64,000 bases of DNA from Plotosus lineatus (taxonomy: Eukaryota > Chordata > Actinopteri > Siluriformes > Plotosidae): NCBI GenBank assembly GCA_024760905.1, contig CM045750.1, positions 13,492,919 to 13,556,918 of the forward strand, written 5' to 3'. Positions 25,301 to 34,458 of this stretch are shown here, in pieces. Position 1 is the stretch's first letter. Every line of letters starts with the position of its first letter. A program made the translations under genes and the position numbers. The notes under the pieces are model-generated. The model did not search any database, was not told the origin of the DNA, and saw only the letters and a program-made list of their open reading frames with translations.

Positions 25301-26744
25301 AGACAACCGAGTCTTTGTTATGTCAGCCCAAAGAATCATGAGAACCAGTGGAAGAAACTGAAAGACACCCAAGGAAACAGTGACGTCCCTGTTCGGTGGT
25401 GTCATCACTAAACCTGTACCAATTCAAACCGAGCAGGTTCAAAACCGACTGTTCATACTGGACCGGTCAAGGCAAGGGTTCATAACAGCCACTGGTACTG
25501 TTGGCCAGCAGGGTATTGGAGAATGAGAAGTGAAACAAAGTTCATGTGGTTTTGATGCTAAAGAGGAAGACAGCGGTATGAAATTCTTATAGGAGGTAAA
25601 AAAAAATTGGAATAGGTGGGACTGCTACAGAAGTTAAGGGAGAAAGCTAGGAAGGTACTAGGGGTGGCATCTGGACAGAAGTAGTAAGGGATAAAGTTGA
25701 TGAGCCACTGAGCTGATGAAGTGCTGCGGTGACCTCTGACTGGAGCACCCAAAAGATGATGATCACCGTTTAGTAAAATAAAACACAAATAGCGATAATT
25801 TGCAAAATGCCGAATATTCACCCCAATAATCAGCCAGGACAACAACAGACCACAAACTATATAATATTCATGAGCTGATGCCCAAGCCAGAAAGTACAGA
25901 TTAGCAAACAGTAGGAATAACAGGTATAAATTCTCATTTCTATTTTCTGTTAAGCTAGTAAATAATACCAGATGTTATCCGATTTTCTGGGAGTTTTTTT
26001 GTATTTTACCAGTTATTGTCTTTATCCGAGAGATTTTGTATCAACTTGGACTGCTCTCATTTCGCATCCCAATGATTAACCAAAGTAGTTTTTAAAAAGT
26101 GTATCACTATGCTTTACAAAACACACCAAAGAGACTATAAATAGAAAAGGTCTAAAAATGGCAGCATTATTTAGTTCCCTGATGATGAGTGAGCTCTTAC
26201 TTTTTCATAATCATGTATCTGAGTGAATTGCCCAGCGTGTGGTCCTCTTCATGCAAGACGAACGTCACGCAGCCTTCATCTGCACCATCTGCTTGAACCT
26301 ATTCACCAAAAACACACAAACTAAATATCAGTGCAGTACATTTGACCCTTTAAACGCCCAGCAGGACCATATGGTCCTCTTTCAAAAATGCTAATAACTA
26401 CTAGACGCGTGCTGCTGCCATTTGGAACGTGTTCTATACTTTTTGTGGCATCATCTTATAACACAGCTTGGTCCCACGTGCCTCAGTCAGCTGTGAGATG
26501 ACCTTGAGTTTGCAGGATTGTGTTGTTCACGAATGTGTGAGAGTGTTATTTGTTATTATTATAGTTTTGTTGAAATGTATTCGGGGTGTTTCCTTAAGCC
26601 GTTTTGATTAGGAAAAACTAGTGATCATTTTTTTAATGCAAAAAATAATTCACGCGTTAAAGGGTTAACAAGCTTTGACCTGACAGAAGACACTCATTTT
26701 CACACTGCTGATTAAACCAGCACCAACAAATCCTGTACTGTGTG

Positions 26745-26825
<81 letters not shown>

Positions 26826-29800
26826 TATTATTTATTAATATTACAAATCATTTAGGATGATCTAATAGTGTCGGGGAGATACATCTATGTACCATAATAA
26901 TTTTCTCTCTGCACAATACATTTATTTATTTTTATTGTATTTCAATTTTTTTTATCTTGTATTGATTACATGCTACACTGTACTTCGTAACCGAACCAAT
27001 ACGTCACACAGCACACTGTGGATGATCGTGGAAACCTAGGACATGTACCTGGGGGAGTTCGCGTACTTCTGCCACTCACAGATATTAAATACGGGGTCAT
27101 TTTCCTCAATAAATAAATGCCCAAGTGCAATTTGTCTCATTTGCTTAATTGGGTTCTCCTCATCTACTTTTTGGACTTGCAGAAATACAGAAAATTATAA
27201 AGGGCTCACAAACTTTCAACCAAGGCTGTAGATGAATACACACCCTCACATCATGATCAGAAGAAATCAGTATTCTGGGGAAGAGGAGGTTGGTAAAGGA
27301 AATGAAGAGCATGTGCTCCCCATGTGCTCAATCCAAAGCCAGGAATTGTTTGTGTGTGTAATATTTCAATCAGTAATAAATAATTTCTGCAAATGCTCTC
27401 CTATTACTCTAATGTGATGGCCACTGCAGGACAAAATCCACAATTCTTAATAACTAACAAAAGCTTAGGTTTTAAAACACTAATGGGAATCAGTTGCAAA
27501 TAGAAGACAGGAAAGGTGGAGAAGAAAAGTAACAGAACTCACCAATCATAACAACAGAAAGGAGGGGCGGTCGGAGTTAAACTTCAAAGGGGGAACAGAT
27601 TAAAACTACACGAGAAAAGTCCAACAGAGTCAAAATCCCCGGGTTTATAATGCACACCAGCCCAGCTGTCAATAACATAGAAGAAAAGCTGATTAATCAA
27701 CCAGGCCACCTCCTCCCACTGCTCCCGGATCTAATACTGGTTCTCACATGGCCAATCCTAGTCCAGGGCAACTGGTAGTTAACATCAGGCCTCTGACAAG
27801 CCTATAGATCCACGTTTCCATATACAGCAAATGTTAAAGGTAGGAGGAGTCTACACTGATACTGACTGCCATTTACACCATAGTATAAACATGCACGATA
27901 ACTGATATTTGACAGTCATGGGGTGTGCCCTAATGATCCGAGAAATTATATCAGTTGGACATAAAATTAGTAAACTCCTCTGAAACTTTTTAAAAGGAAG
28001 AGAGAAAAAAAAACAAGAATTTTGGTGTAAAAATCTTCAAATCATGTTTTTTAGTTTTGAATACAGTATAAACATTTAAGGTTATAGAGGTGTGGTATGT
28101 GAAACACTCAAACCAACCAATCTGGCAACAACAACATGTGGACATGTGACATGTGGTCACATGAAGTCAAATCAATTTGTGGAGCTTAATCTACGAGATT
28201 TGATTGTCAGGAATGCACAGATCGCCTTTTTTCATGCTGGGCATCACAACTTTGGTAAGACATTGTAGCATCAACAGATACACTGCAAACATCTGCTACC
28301 TAATCAAGATCTTATCAAAATCTTATCGCCAGCCAAAACTCATTTAGATCTTATTTTGGAATAATATAACGCATACCGTATTCGACGTGATAAGCACCCA
28401 GGGCACTTTAAAAATTGGAGTGGGTGGGCGCTTATTAAAATATTACCAGCAGAGTAGAAAGGTAAGTGCTTATTACCATCAAGGTGGAAAACATGAATAA
28501 TAACAGAACAATAAGAGTTTTGCTGGTATTTGTATTATTCATTTTGTAGTATCAACCAAACTACTTACATGAAGGCTGAAAATAACAGAAAACAGCATAA
28601 ATTTTGAATAAAAAAGACCCCTTACTTTTCACTCCCGGTGCTCTTCCTTTAAACAATTTCCCACCAGACGTAAAATCAAGCCAATCAACACGAATGTCAA
28701 CTTTAGCACACCAATCAACATGAACATTAACAAAGGCACATGGCCAGGAACGTGCTTAAATGTATGAAGTTAGTGAGCAGGAGAATCGGGTGAAAAATAC
28801 TCGGTCATCACTTTCTGATAGGTCCATATCTGGCTCATCACGCCATTCATTCAGAGCATCCCATAGTTTTGCTGTAGCAGTTTCTAATGGTTCATCAGTT
28901 CTTGGACATTTCCTAAGAGAACACAGCAAAATATTTTCCTGTTTTTTAAAGCACGGCAGAACAATCACATGTGTTGTTACTGATGAACATTATAGACATT
29001 CCCCAGTGGCAGAGGGTCTTGAAATACCGTACAGACTCACTTTTACAGGCAGTGAACACCTCATTTTACAGTTACAGAGACTGCTCAAATACAATTAGTA
29101 AGTGTTTGATGTATGATTTTGCGACCAGTACACATGGGCAGTTATTAGACGCAAGATCAAAATCACTGGGGGGTGCTTATTGGAGCAGGGTGCTTATTAA
29201 GTCGAACACAGTAATCATTTCACATATTCGGTCCTTAATATTGTTTTAAGAATATTTTTATTGATTATAGTTTGGCTCCTGTTAAATAAAGGTAGACATT
29301 CTACCCGTGTAAAAAGATACTTACACTTGGCAAGAACACAGTACTTTAATTTAACAGGAGACAAACTAATCAAGAAAGATATTCTTTAAACAATATTAAT
29401 GATTTTACACCTCAAAACATGACCTTATCCTATTCAAGCCGACTCAGTCCCACCATAAGCCAGGGCTGTATTTTAATTCTCTCTACACGGACAAGATCTG
29501 TGTAGATAAAATATATATTGATTGGATATAAATCTCATTTCTACATGATAAGGATTCTATGGTAAAAATCAATAATATTAGGCAATTTAACTACTACTAC
29601 TACTACTACTTCTTTTCCTTTCGGCTATTTCCCTTTTCCAGGGGTCGCCACAGCGAATCATCTGATTCGTACATTGGATTTGGCATAGATTTTTTTTTTT
29701 TTTTTTTACATCAGATGCCCTTCCTGACACAACCCTTTAGCAAGGAACAGAAACATGCTGACGGCTTTGCAGGTACTCTTTACAAAAGTCAGCAATGGTT

Positions 29801-32800
29801 CTTTTACAATGAACCTCTCACCACAGACAGTGACAGACATTGCCGGCCTTTGATAAGCCAGTTAGCTGCACTGGGGGAAACGGTGACAACCCTGTGGAGA
29901 GTGGGACTCGAACCCCCAACCCTAGAATCAGCGATCTAGCGCCCTATACAATTCTGGGACTGTATACACTAGGCCAGCTGCACAGTGCCCCAGCGCCCTC
30001 TAGTGAAGAAAATATTACATTGCAGGAATGAACACAAATTATTACTGAACTGGGAAATCGGAGTTCAGCAGAACATGAGAAACAAGGCGATGTCCTTGAA
30101 TATACAGTCGGCTCCTTTCTTACAAAAACCCTGAATACGAAAAACATTTTCCTAAATTTTTGTCCTCTATATACGAAACGCGCCAAACCCGCCATTTAAA
30201 CAATGTACGAGTTGCTTTCTCATTGGCTGTCTCCCAACACCCCACCCCGCTGGCCTCCCATTTGCCAGGAGGGAGCTGAATCTCCATAGTACTGTATCTA
30301 TAATGCTTGTTTGTCACACACGTAAAGGAGAGATGTACTGTTGGTTCGTGAGTTTCATGAGTTTTTTTGAGAGTGCTCATTGCAGCTTATTTTTCATTTT
30401 TTAAGTTGTTTAATTCAGTAAATGCCCAGAATGTGGGCAAAACATGGCTCATCCGGACAGCCGATCCCTCAAACAAACAGGTGAATGTTGAGTACTAAAC
30501 AAGTATTCAAAGCACACTTACCTGCTTGACAGATCCTGTTCTATCCTTTATTGCTGAGCGCCAAGCAGGAAGCAACAACTACCAAATTTTAACGTCTTAC
30601 GGTATGACACGGCCGGATTTGAACTCTGACATTCCAGAGGATAAAGCAGACGCTCTACTAACTGAGCTAAATCTAAAGCTAAACCTCATGTCCTCCTTCA
30701 CCACATCCATAAATCGCCTCTTTGGTCTTCCTCTAGGCCTTCTGCCTGGTAGTTCCAGCCTCAGCATCTTACTACCAATATACTCACTATCCCGCCTCCA
30801 CATGTCCAAACTGGAGACTTTGTCTTCAAAACATCTTACATGTGCTGTCCCTCTGATGTACTCATTCCTGATCCTATCCATCCTCGTTACTCCCAAAGAG
30901 AACCTCAACATTTTCATCTCTGCTGCCTCCAGCTCTGCCTCCTGTCTTTTCCCCAGGGCCACCGTTTCTAAACCATACAACATCGCTGGCCTCAACACCG
31001 TCTTGTACACTTTTCCTTTCATTCTTGCCGATACCTTCCTATCACACATCACACCGGACACTTTTCTCCAACAATTCCAACCTGCCTGCACACGCACGCT
31101 TCTTCACCTCTTTTCCACACTCTCCATTGCTCTGGATTGTTGAGCCTAAGTACTCAAAATCCTCCACCTTCTTTATCTCTGCTACCTGTAACCTCACCTT
31201 TCTCCTTGGGTCCTTCTCATTCACACACACATGTATTCTGTCTTATTAAGGCTAACCTTCATGCCTCTCCTTTCCAACCTCCACCTCTCTAGATTTTCCT
31301 GCACTTGTTCTCTGCTCTCACTACAGATCACAATGTCATCTGCAAACATCATAGTCCATGGAGATTCTTGTCTAACCTCGTCTGTAAGCCTGTCCATCAC
31401 CATAGCAAACAAGAAAGGGCTCAGAGCTGATCCTTGATCATTCAAGTCTTTTAGACTTTGTAAACTCCTTCTTTAACTGTGTAGAGCTGCTTTACGAATA
31501 TGTCAATTGTAAAAAGCCTTACACAAATAAAACTGAATTGAATTCTCACCTTCAATTTGAACTCTTAGGAAAATCAGCAAAGCCTGATGGATTTTCACCA
31601 GAGACAATACTCGGGACATTCTTAATGCATTTCAGAATCAAGACTGCTGCTCTGTCAATTAAAATAAAGTAGAACTAGTCTGCAAACTGTGTTTTTTGGC
31701 ACCGATCCGAATTTACCAGTCAAATTTTTATGATGTCATCACAGTGGGACCAAGCAAGATGTGAATCAGTGTTTTTTCCTAGTGCCTAATACACTAAAAG
31801 TGCGGTAAAGTTCCAAAAGTGAATCAGGTGAAATAGTTATACACACCACAGGAGAGTCAAGGGGGGTAAAAAACCACCACTGAGTGAAGTGTGAGAAAAA
31901 AAACTTGAGTCAATATTGCACATATTTTTACCAAAGTGCAAATCTCCCAGGGCAGTGTTGGTCTAGCGGTATAGGGCGCTGGGTCGCTGATCCAAAAGGT
32001 TGGGGGGTTCGAGTCCCACTCTCCTCAAGGTTGTCACTGTCCCCCCAGTGCAACTAACTGGGTTATCAAAGGCCGGCCATGTCTCTCACTGTCTATGGTG
32101 TGAGGCATGTAAAAGAAACATTGCAGACTTTCGTAAAGAATAGGCTGCAAAGCTGTTGGCATGTTTCCACCCTGCAATGGCCTGGCGAGCTGTCCAGGGT
32201 GTACTCTGCCCTTACCCGGAGTTGGCTGGGATGGGCACCAGCCTCCCCATGACCCTAATTAGGATGAAGCGGTTACAGAAAATGAACTGAACAAATCTCC
32301 CTCAAACAATACCAATTTTTATCATCTTTAATTTGATATTACCTGTTTTCATTTAGCACTAACATAGAACAGATAAAGGAAAAAGGAACAACAGTTCTGG
32401 ATCGGCAGAAAAAAAGGGGGCCATTTTTAAAAATGTAAATTCTTAATACTGTATCTAGTCTTATTTGTTAATATAATTAAAAGAGTTGTGTCATTTGAAC
32501 TTCTGTACCGCATTCCACACTTATATCAGCATTTCAACTATTTTTGCAATAATTTTTGCTCTACCAGAAGTTGGTTTCCATTTTTACTTTTTGTCTTCCT
32601 TTCTTTTCTTTCATTATTTTTGTTTTTCCACACAAACTCCCCTATCATTTCAACATCATAATACAGTGCTTTAATCTTCTTTTCTTTTCGGCTTTTTCCC
32701 CATGCTCGAGAGTCGCCAAAGCGAATCATCTGATTCGCACATTTGATTTGGCAGAGGTTTTTATGTCGGATGCGCTTCTTGTCACAATTCTTTAGCAAAA

Positions 32801-34117
32801 GACAGAAACATGCTGACAGCTTTGCAGCCTACTCTTTACGAAAGTCAGCAATGGTTCTTTTACATGCCTCTCACCATAGACAGTGAGAGACATGGCCGGC
32901 CTTTGATAACCCAGTTAGCTGCACTGGGGGGGACAGTGACAACCCTGTGGGGACTCGAACCCCCAACCTTCGGATCAGCGATCCTGCACCCTATCCACTA
33001 GACCAGGGGTGCTCAATCCTGCTCCTGGAGATCTACCTTCCAGATGACTTTATCTCCAACCCTAATGTGGCCCATGTGACATGTAAGACCCAGTCAGGTC
33101 TTAAGACATTTCGAAAGTCCCTTGATTGGATGATTGGATGGTTAGGTGGGCATGATTAGGGTTGGAGCGAATGCCTTCTGGAAGGTAGATCTCCAGGAGC
33201 AGGATTGAGCACCCCTGCACTAGACCATCACTGCCCCAATAAATATGCTAAACCATGTGACTCTCAAGAGTCTTTTGAGCTCCACAGGGTAATGGAAATG
33301 TGTCTGAAAAATCAGTGCATTCAGGTTATTATTGTACTTTCTACATTGCTGCACAGGTTTGTATACATATACATATATGTATGTGTGCATGCGTGAGTGT
33401 GAGATAGTGAGAAAGAGCAAGAGAGAGTGTGAGAGAGAATGAGAGAAAGAACAAGAGTGCGAGTGAGAGACAGTGAGAAAGAGAGACAGTGAGAAAGGGA
33501 GAGAGAGAAAGAGAAACAGAGTGGAAGAGAACGAGAGTGAGAGAGTGAGAGAAAGAGAAGCAGAGAGTGAGAGAAAGAGCAAAAGTGAGACAGTGCGAGA
33601 GAAAGAGACAGAAAGAGATGGAGAATGTAACTCAGTGCCAGTGTGGCAAACTCCTGGAACTTAAAGACCAGTACCCATGAATAACTTCCTGGACCTTAGA
33701 TGTACTCTACATGAGTTTTCGAGGGAAAAAACAAAAACAACAATAACTGTTTACGAAAACAAACCAACCACGTGGTTCTTCCTTCGTCGTCATCATCATC
33801 ATCATCATCAAATAACAACAGGTGTGATGACGTCACTCGTCAGCACACTTGCTGGACCACTTGGTGGATATCAGGTCCACTCGGCAGGGATGAGTTTCAC
33901 AGCAGAACTGTCCACTCTGCTCAAATTCTATACTTGTGGTGTCGCCTGATGCAGCACAGCTTGGTTAAAATTCGAATGTTCGCTAATAGATGGATTCCTT
34001 TTTTTTCCTATGAATTTTAATAAAAAAATTTAATCTGTTTCTGGATTAAAAGACCTATATTTTCGTTAGACTCACCATCTCCAACACCGGCTTCTTTTCT
34101 GTTTCGGTACCAGCCAT
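7317..34117 (-). CDS. polr1d: RNA polymerases I and III subunit RPAC2 (AC19), polr1d; complete coding sequence in five exons
   Basis: This is the small subunit that pairs with RPAC1 in the assembly platform of nuclear RNA polymerases I and III, a homologue of the bacterial alpha N-terminal domain. The minus-strand coding exons are 34117-34076 ([14 protein letters not shown]), 26298-26201 (VQADGADEG, then [20 protein letters not shown]), 23883-23807 ([20 protein letters not shown]), 13777-13695 ([20 protein letters not shown], then EHVLHTFE) and 7364-7317 ([19 protein letters not shown]). All junctions are gt-ag and the phases join, including the split codons AA|T and G|GA, giving 115 residues. 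The start agrees with the short vertebrate isoform (MAEGERKTALEM-type). The central dimerisation fold HEEDHTLGN...MIMKNPEV is fully conserved. The introns (7.9, 2.3, 10.0 and 6.3 kb) hold most of the mobile elements between 7.4 and 34 kb. Confidence 0.96.
7977..8266 (+). mobile_element. SINE-2 copy
   Basis: Begins ggggccggcggcatagtgg, has the B-box-like gagttcgaatccca and the shared body (ataaatgggtaccagtaaa, aaccggggataagcaccgg), and ends agactttacc. The 10-bp word atcactctct occurs at 7955-7964 and 8275-8284 and may be the target duplication with a few extra flanking bases. It is in the last polr1d intron. Confidence 0.85.
8590..8920 (-). mobile_element. SINE-1, full length, tail R
   Basis: The minus strand runs from the tRNA-like head at 8920 (ggggcagtggtggtcttgtgg) through the body to tail R and the RTE-like 3' end near 8590. 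The terminal gaaaag part is diverged. Confidence 0.88.
9217..9573 (+). mobile_element. SINE-1, full length, tail R (best reference copy)
   Basis: Starts ggggcagtggtggtctagtg (A box) with the perfect B box ggttcgagtcc, then the SINE-1 body, then tail R: gacaggaagggcatccgacg, ctgccaaatcaaacgtgcg, gattcgctgtggcgactccc, gccgaaaggaagacagacag. This is one of the least disturbed copies and was used to define the family. Confidence 0.92.
10309..10370. repeat. A-rich low-complexity tract
   Basis: About 60 bases of A with scattered C in the last polr1d intron. A second long A run is at 10722-10744. Confidence 0.9.
10795..11048 (-). mobile_element. SINE-1, head-truncated, tail R, with 14-bp TSD
   Basis: The target duplication gttcatactgtact is at 10781-10794 and 11049-11062. 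The copy begins in the body (gctaactgggttatcaaagg on the minus strand) and ends with tail R and a gacagac 3' end, so it shows the true 3' end of the tail-R type. Confidence 0.92.
11246..11461 (-). pseudogene. Tigger/pogo transposase N-terminal fragment (CENP-B-like helix-turn-helix)
   Basis: The minus strand reads 71 residues with [36 protein letters not shown] and [16 protein letters not shown], which fit the psq/CENP-B DNA-binding domain at the start of Tigger and jerky-type transposases. The rest of the protein, including the DDE catalytic domain, is absent, so this is a transposon remnant rather than a host CENP-B-like gene. It lies between the TIR-A ends. Confidence 0.8.
11803..12102 (-). 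mobile_element. SINE-1, full length, tail R, with about 16-bp TSD
   Basis: Flanked by aactgcccttcatgatc (11789-11805) and aactgccttcatgatc (12103-12118), which differ by one base indel. The tail R block is shortened: the piece with the atccgacgt word is deleted. Confidence 0.88.
12411..12790 (+). mobile_element. Possible tRNA-headed SINE, unassigned family
   Basis: Starts ggctcccgagtgctgcatca and has the B-box-like gcaagttcgaatcc. The body includes agcagccaatgggctctgtg and a GC-rich 3' part that is unlike the surrounding AT-rich DNA. Only one copy was seen here, so ends and family are uncertain. Confidence 0.5.
12805..12985 (-). mobile_element. SINE-1 3' part, tail L
   Basis: The minus strand contains the end of the SINE-1 body (tgctgattttcatcaaagg, diverged) and tail L (gccatcgcagggcgg complement, ccctaattaggattaagcgg) ending at gaaaatgaactgaac-like sequence. 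Confidence 0.85.
12986..13694. other. polr1d intron, no recognised feature
   Basis: AT-rich intron sequence without a gene-like frame or a repeat I can name. Confidence 0.5.
14028..14793. mobile_element. Non-autonomous hAT element with exact 8-bp TSD
   Basis: Ends are CAGTGCTTCTCAA and its complement ttgagaagcactg. The 8-bp duplication ctttacat is at 14020-14027 and 14794-14801. GC-rich runs lie just inside both ends (gggggggcgcg). No transposase is visible in its 766 bp. Confidence 0.92.
14889..15057. repeat. Long imperfect inverted repeat (about 65-bp arms)
   Basis: The left arm has cttgcttgtgcttgaaac, gcggcttatccgaacttcc and aagtgagcaagtg. The right arm has the complements cacttgctcacttg, agtccagataagccgc and caagcacaagcaag. 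It is probably a palindromic MITE. The spacer word gaatacttgtttagtactca recurs in inverse orientation at 30490-30512. Confidence 0.8.
15626..16846 (-). mobile_element. Tc1-like transposon, inactive
   Basis: The minus strand encodes broken Tc1-type transposase: an N-terminal part with [20 protein letters not shown] (16510-16328), then [29 protein letters not shown] and [10 protein letters not shown] (16334-15897), which include the second catalytic aspartate region of a DDE domain. Frames are shifted and the C-terminal glutamate region is lost. The words tgttcaaaaaatagcagtg near 15630 and ctgctattattttgaaca near 16820 look like inverted ends; the outer limits are uncertain. Confidence 0.8.
17318..17353. 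mobile_element. End of a Tc1-like element (terminal repeat only)
   Basis: The minus strand reads tacagtactgtgcaaaatac then ttaggcaccctgg, the well-known end of a fish Tc1 family. I cannot find the partner end with confidence, so only this piece is reported. Confidence 0.6.
17838..18460 (-). mobile_element. Second Tc1-like transposase remnant
   Basis: Minus-strand frames carry [20 protein letters not shown] (18449, helix-turn-helix start), [20 protein letters not shown], then [20 protein letters not shown] and [18 protein letters not shown] (18052-17840). This order matches a Tc1 family other than the one at 15626-16846. The frame is broken several times and the C-terminal catalytic end is missing. 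Confidence 0.82.
18594..18749. mobile_element. TIR-C element fragment
   Basis: Begins ccgtattcgacgtaataaac and shares the next 150 bases (ctgctccaataagcgcccc, cttgcgtctaataa) with the minus strand of the complete TIR-C copy at 28376-29211. It is cut off where TIR-B sequence begins at about 18750. Confidence 0.75.
19165..21166 (+). mobile_element. hAT transposon, 2002 bp, with exact 8-bp TSD
   Basis: The left end cgggggtcggcgaccc and the complement of the right end caggggtcggcaaccc form the terminal inverted repeat. The 8-bp duplication ttttaggt is at 19157-19164 and 21167-21174. It carries part of a hAT transposase on the plus strand (19428-20407). The N-terminal part, including any BED zinc finger, is missing, so the copy is an internally deleted derivative that would depend on a transposase supplied elsewhere. 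Confidence 0.94.
19428..20407 (+). pseudogene. hAT transposase C-terminal half, frameshifted
   Basis: Two overlapping frames, 19428-19745 and 19709-20407. The first reads [20 protein letters not shown], a hAT-type catalytic-region phrase. The second runs [20 protein letters not shown] through [20 protein letters not shown] and LTDESLQSC to VRKQKSH-stop; the last part is the hATC dimerisation domain. It resembles the transposase-derived GTF2IRD2/SCAND3-like group. One frameshift lies between 19709 and 19745. The protein starts mid-domain, so it cannot be functional on its own. Confidence 0.88.
21240..22600. other. polr1d intron, no recognised feature
   Basis: AT-rich intron DNA with no exon-like frame or named repeat; a short (GT)n and G8 run follows at 22604-22639. 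Confidence 0.45.
23058..23168 (+). mobile_element. SINE tail-L fragment
   Basis: gtgtccagggtgtactctgc, cagcctccccacgaccctaa and gttcagaaaatgaattaatg mark the common tail-L 3' end without a recognisable head. Confidence 0.75.
23395..23610 (+). repeat. Unclassified dispersed repeat, copy 1 (inverse copy at 50872-51085)
   Basis: Shares atctcccaggcatgcactaa, attcaagtttga and atcagaccaatata in the same order and spacing with the complement of 51085-50872. There is no coding potential. It lies in the polr1d intron, 200 bp from exon 3. Confidence 0.75.
23933..24260 (+). mobile_element. SINE-3 (tRNA head, tail L)
   Basis: The tRNA-like head has gcagaggttagcatgtctgc and the B box gggttcgattccca. The body has ctgtgtggagtttgca and gtccatgaacatgcac. 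It ends with tail L (gagctgtccagggtgta to ggatgaagtggctaaaa). This head type is very common in teleosts. Confidence 0.88.
24440..24590 (+). mobile_element. SINE-4 3' part with internal CA/TG repeat
   Basis: aatgtgtgtggcagctcact, then a TG/CG repeat, then ggatgggttaaatgcagatg and cccttatgggattaataca. The same 3' end is present on the minus strand at 41334-41615. Confidence 0.65.
25026..25262 (-). mobile_element. SINE-1, head-truncated, tail L
   Basis: The minus strand carries gctaaatgggttatcaaagg, the ctgacttttgtaaag block and tail L ending ccctaattaagatgaagcgg. It is diverged. Confidence 0.82.
26346..26664. mobile_element. piggyBac-like MITE
   Basis: Ends are ccctttaaacgc and gcgttaaaggg. 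The right flank is ttaa (26665-26668) and the left flank ttga, a one-base-changed TTAA. The element is 319 bp with no coding capacity. It lies 48 bp upstream of polr1d exon 2, in the intron. Confidence 0.75.
26747..26822. repeat. (TA)n(GA)n compound microsatellite
   Basis: About 24 TA units followed by 13 GA units in the first polr1d intron. Confidence 0.95.
26830..28370. other. polr1d intron 1, mostly unassigned
   Basis: Mostly unassigned sequence. Around 27105-27215 it matches a fish Tc1 end (caatttgtctcatttgctta, ggctcacaaactttcaacc); a related piece is at 9110-9190. Nothing gene-like was seen. Confidence 0.4.
28376..29211. mobile_element. TIR-C Tigger/mariner-like element with TA TSD
   Basis: The left end ccgtattcgacgtgataagc and the complement of the right end ctgtgttcgacttaataagc match, with TA at 28374-28375 and 29212-29213. 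The 836-bp interior has a short minus-strand frame (28968-28756) that may be the remnant of a transposase C terminus, but I cannot confirm this. Confidence 0.85.
29609..29992 (-). mobile_element. SINE-1, full length, tail R
   Basis: The minus strand has the head near 29990, partly altered by a small insertion (tatacaattctgggactg), the body, and tail R ending at gccgaaaggaaaagaagtag. The final triplet repeat (GTA on the minus strand, CTA on the plus) resembles the LINE tail more than other SINE-1 copies do. Confidence 0.85.
30085..30420 (-). mobile_element. TIR-B family fragment
   Basis: The minus strand shares aatgagcactctc, gagattcagctccctcctg and the tttttcgtattcagggttt end block with the TIR-B copies. 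The ends are not both present. Confidence 0.6.
30683..31440 (-). mobile_element. RTE-clade LINE fragment, both ends truncated
   Basis: Minus-strand frames carry [20 protein letters not shown] and [13 protein letters not shown], the F-A-D-D catalytic box of reverse transcriptase (31445-31221), then [20 protein letters not shown] and [20 protein letters not shown]. Frameshifts separate them. The usual 3' end and GAA tail are missing, so the copy was trimmed after insertion. Confidence 0.9.
31949..32291 (+). mobile_element. SINE-1, full length, tail L, with 10-bp TSD
   Basis: The duplication caaatctccc is at 31939-31948 and 32292-32301. The head (agggcagtgttggtctagcg, B box ggttcgagtcc), body and tail L are all present. 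This shows that a full SINE-1 head can move with tail L. Confidence 0.9.
32676..33237 (-). mobile_element. SINE-1, full length, tail R, split by a hAT MITE
   Basis: The minus strand reads head (33237-33218 and 33003 downward), body and tail R to about 32676. The head is interrupted between 33004 and 33217 by a hAT MITE. Confidence 0.9.
33004..33217. mobile_element. hAT MITE, 214 bp, identical 40-bp inverted ends, 8-bp TSD
   Basis: Positions 33004-33043 and the complement of 33178-33217 are identical over 40 bp, beginning CAGGGGTGCTCAATCCTG. The duplication cactagac is at 32996-33003 and 33218-33225, inside the SINE-1 head. The perfect ends suggest a recent insertion. Confidence 0.95.
33407..33625. 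repeat. GA-rich imperfect simple repeat
   Basis: About 220 bases of GAGA with interspersed GT, A and C. The open frames here are low-complexity artefacts. Confidence 0.9.
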
Positions 34118-34200
34118 GCTTGTAGGACGTCGCTTAAAGATGACGTTTCACCTGCGACGTAGACACGTGACAACCTTTTTTTCTGTGTCCAGATGATTCG
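34118..34200 (-). promoter_or_regulatory. Probable polr1d 5' untranslated region and core promoter
   Basis: The sequence directly upstream of the polr1d ATG (higher coordinates) is CpG-richer than its surroundings and contains gacgtc, an E-box (cacgtg) and a tgacgt CRE-like word. No TATA box is evident, as expected for a housekeeping gene. The transcription start cannot be fixed from sequence. Confidence 0.4.
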
Positions 34201-34458
34201 AGCAAATGCTCTTTAAAAAATTCTCAAATTAAAAACCCCGCTTGCTTTATTTTCACCGAACCCCGCACATGATAAACCGTAAAAACTCGTTAAAATCACA
34301 AAAAACATAAACACAACGTTTTCTTCGTGTTGTTTCTTGTACTGTGTTGCGGCTGGCAAACAATTCGTTGCTAATTATACCGCCACCAACTGGTGTGGAG
34401 TGGATCAGCATGTTACTCAAAAAAAAAAATTATATATATATAATATATACACTAGTAT

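Noticed and set aside
33220..33664. Arginine/glutamate-rich or serine/leucine-rich proteins from the GA-rich tract
   Set aside because: Pure low-complexity translation of a (GA)n-like repeat, open on both strands.
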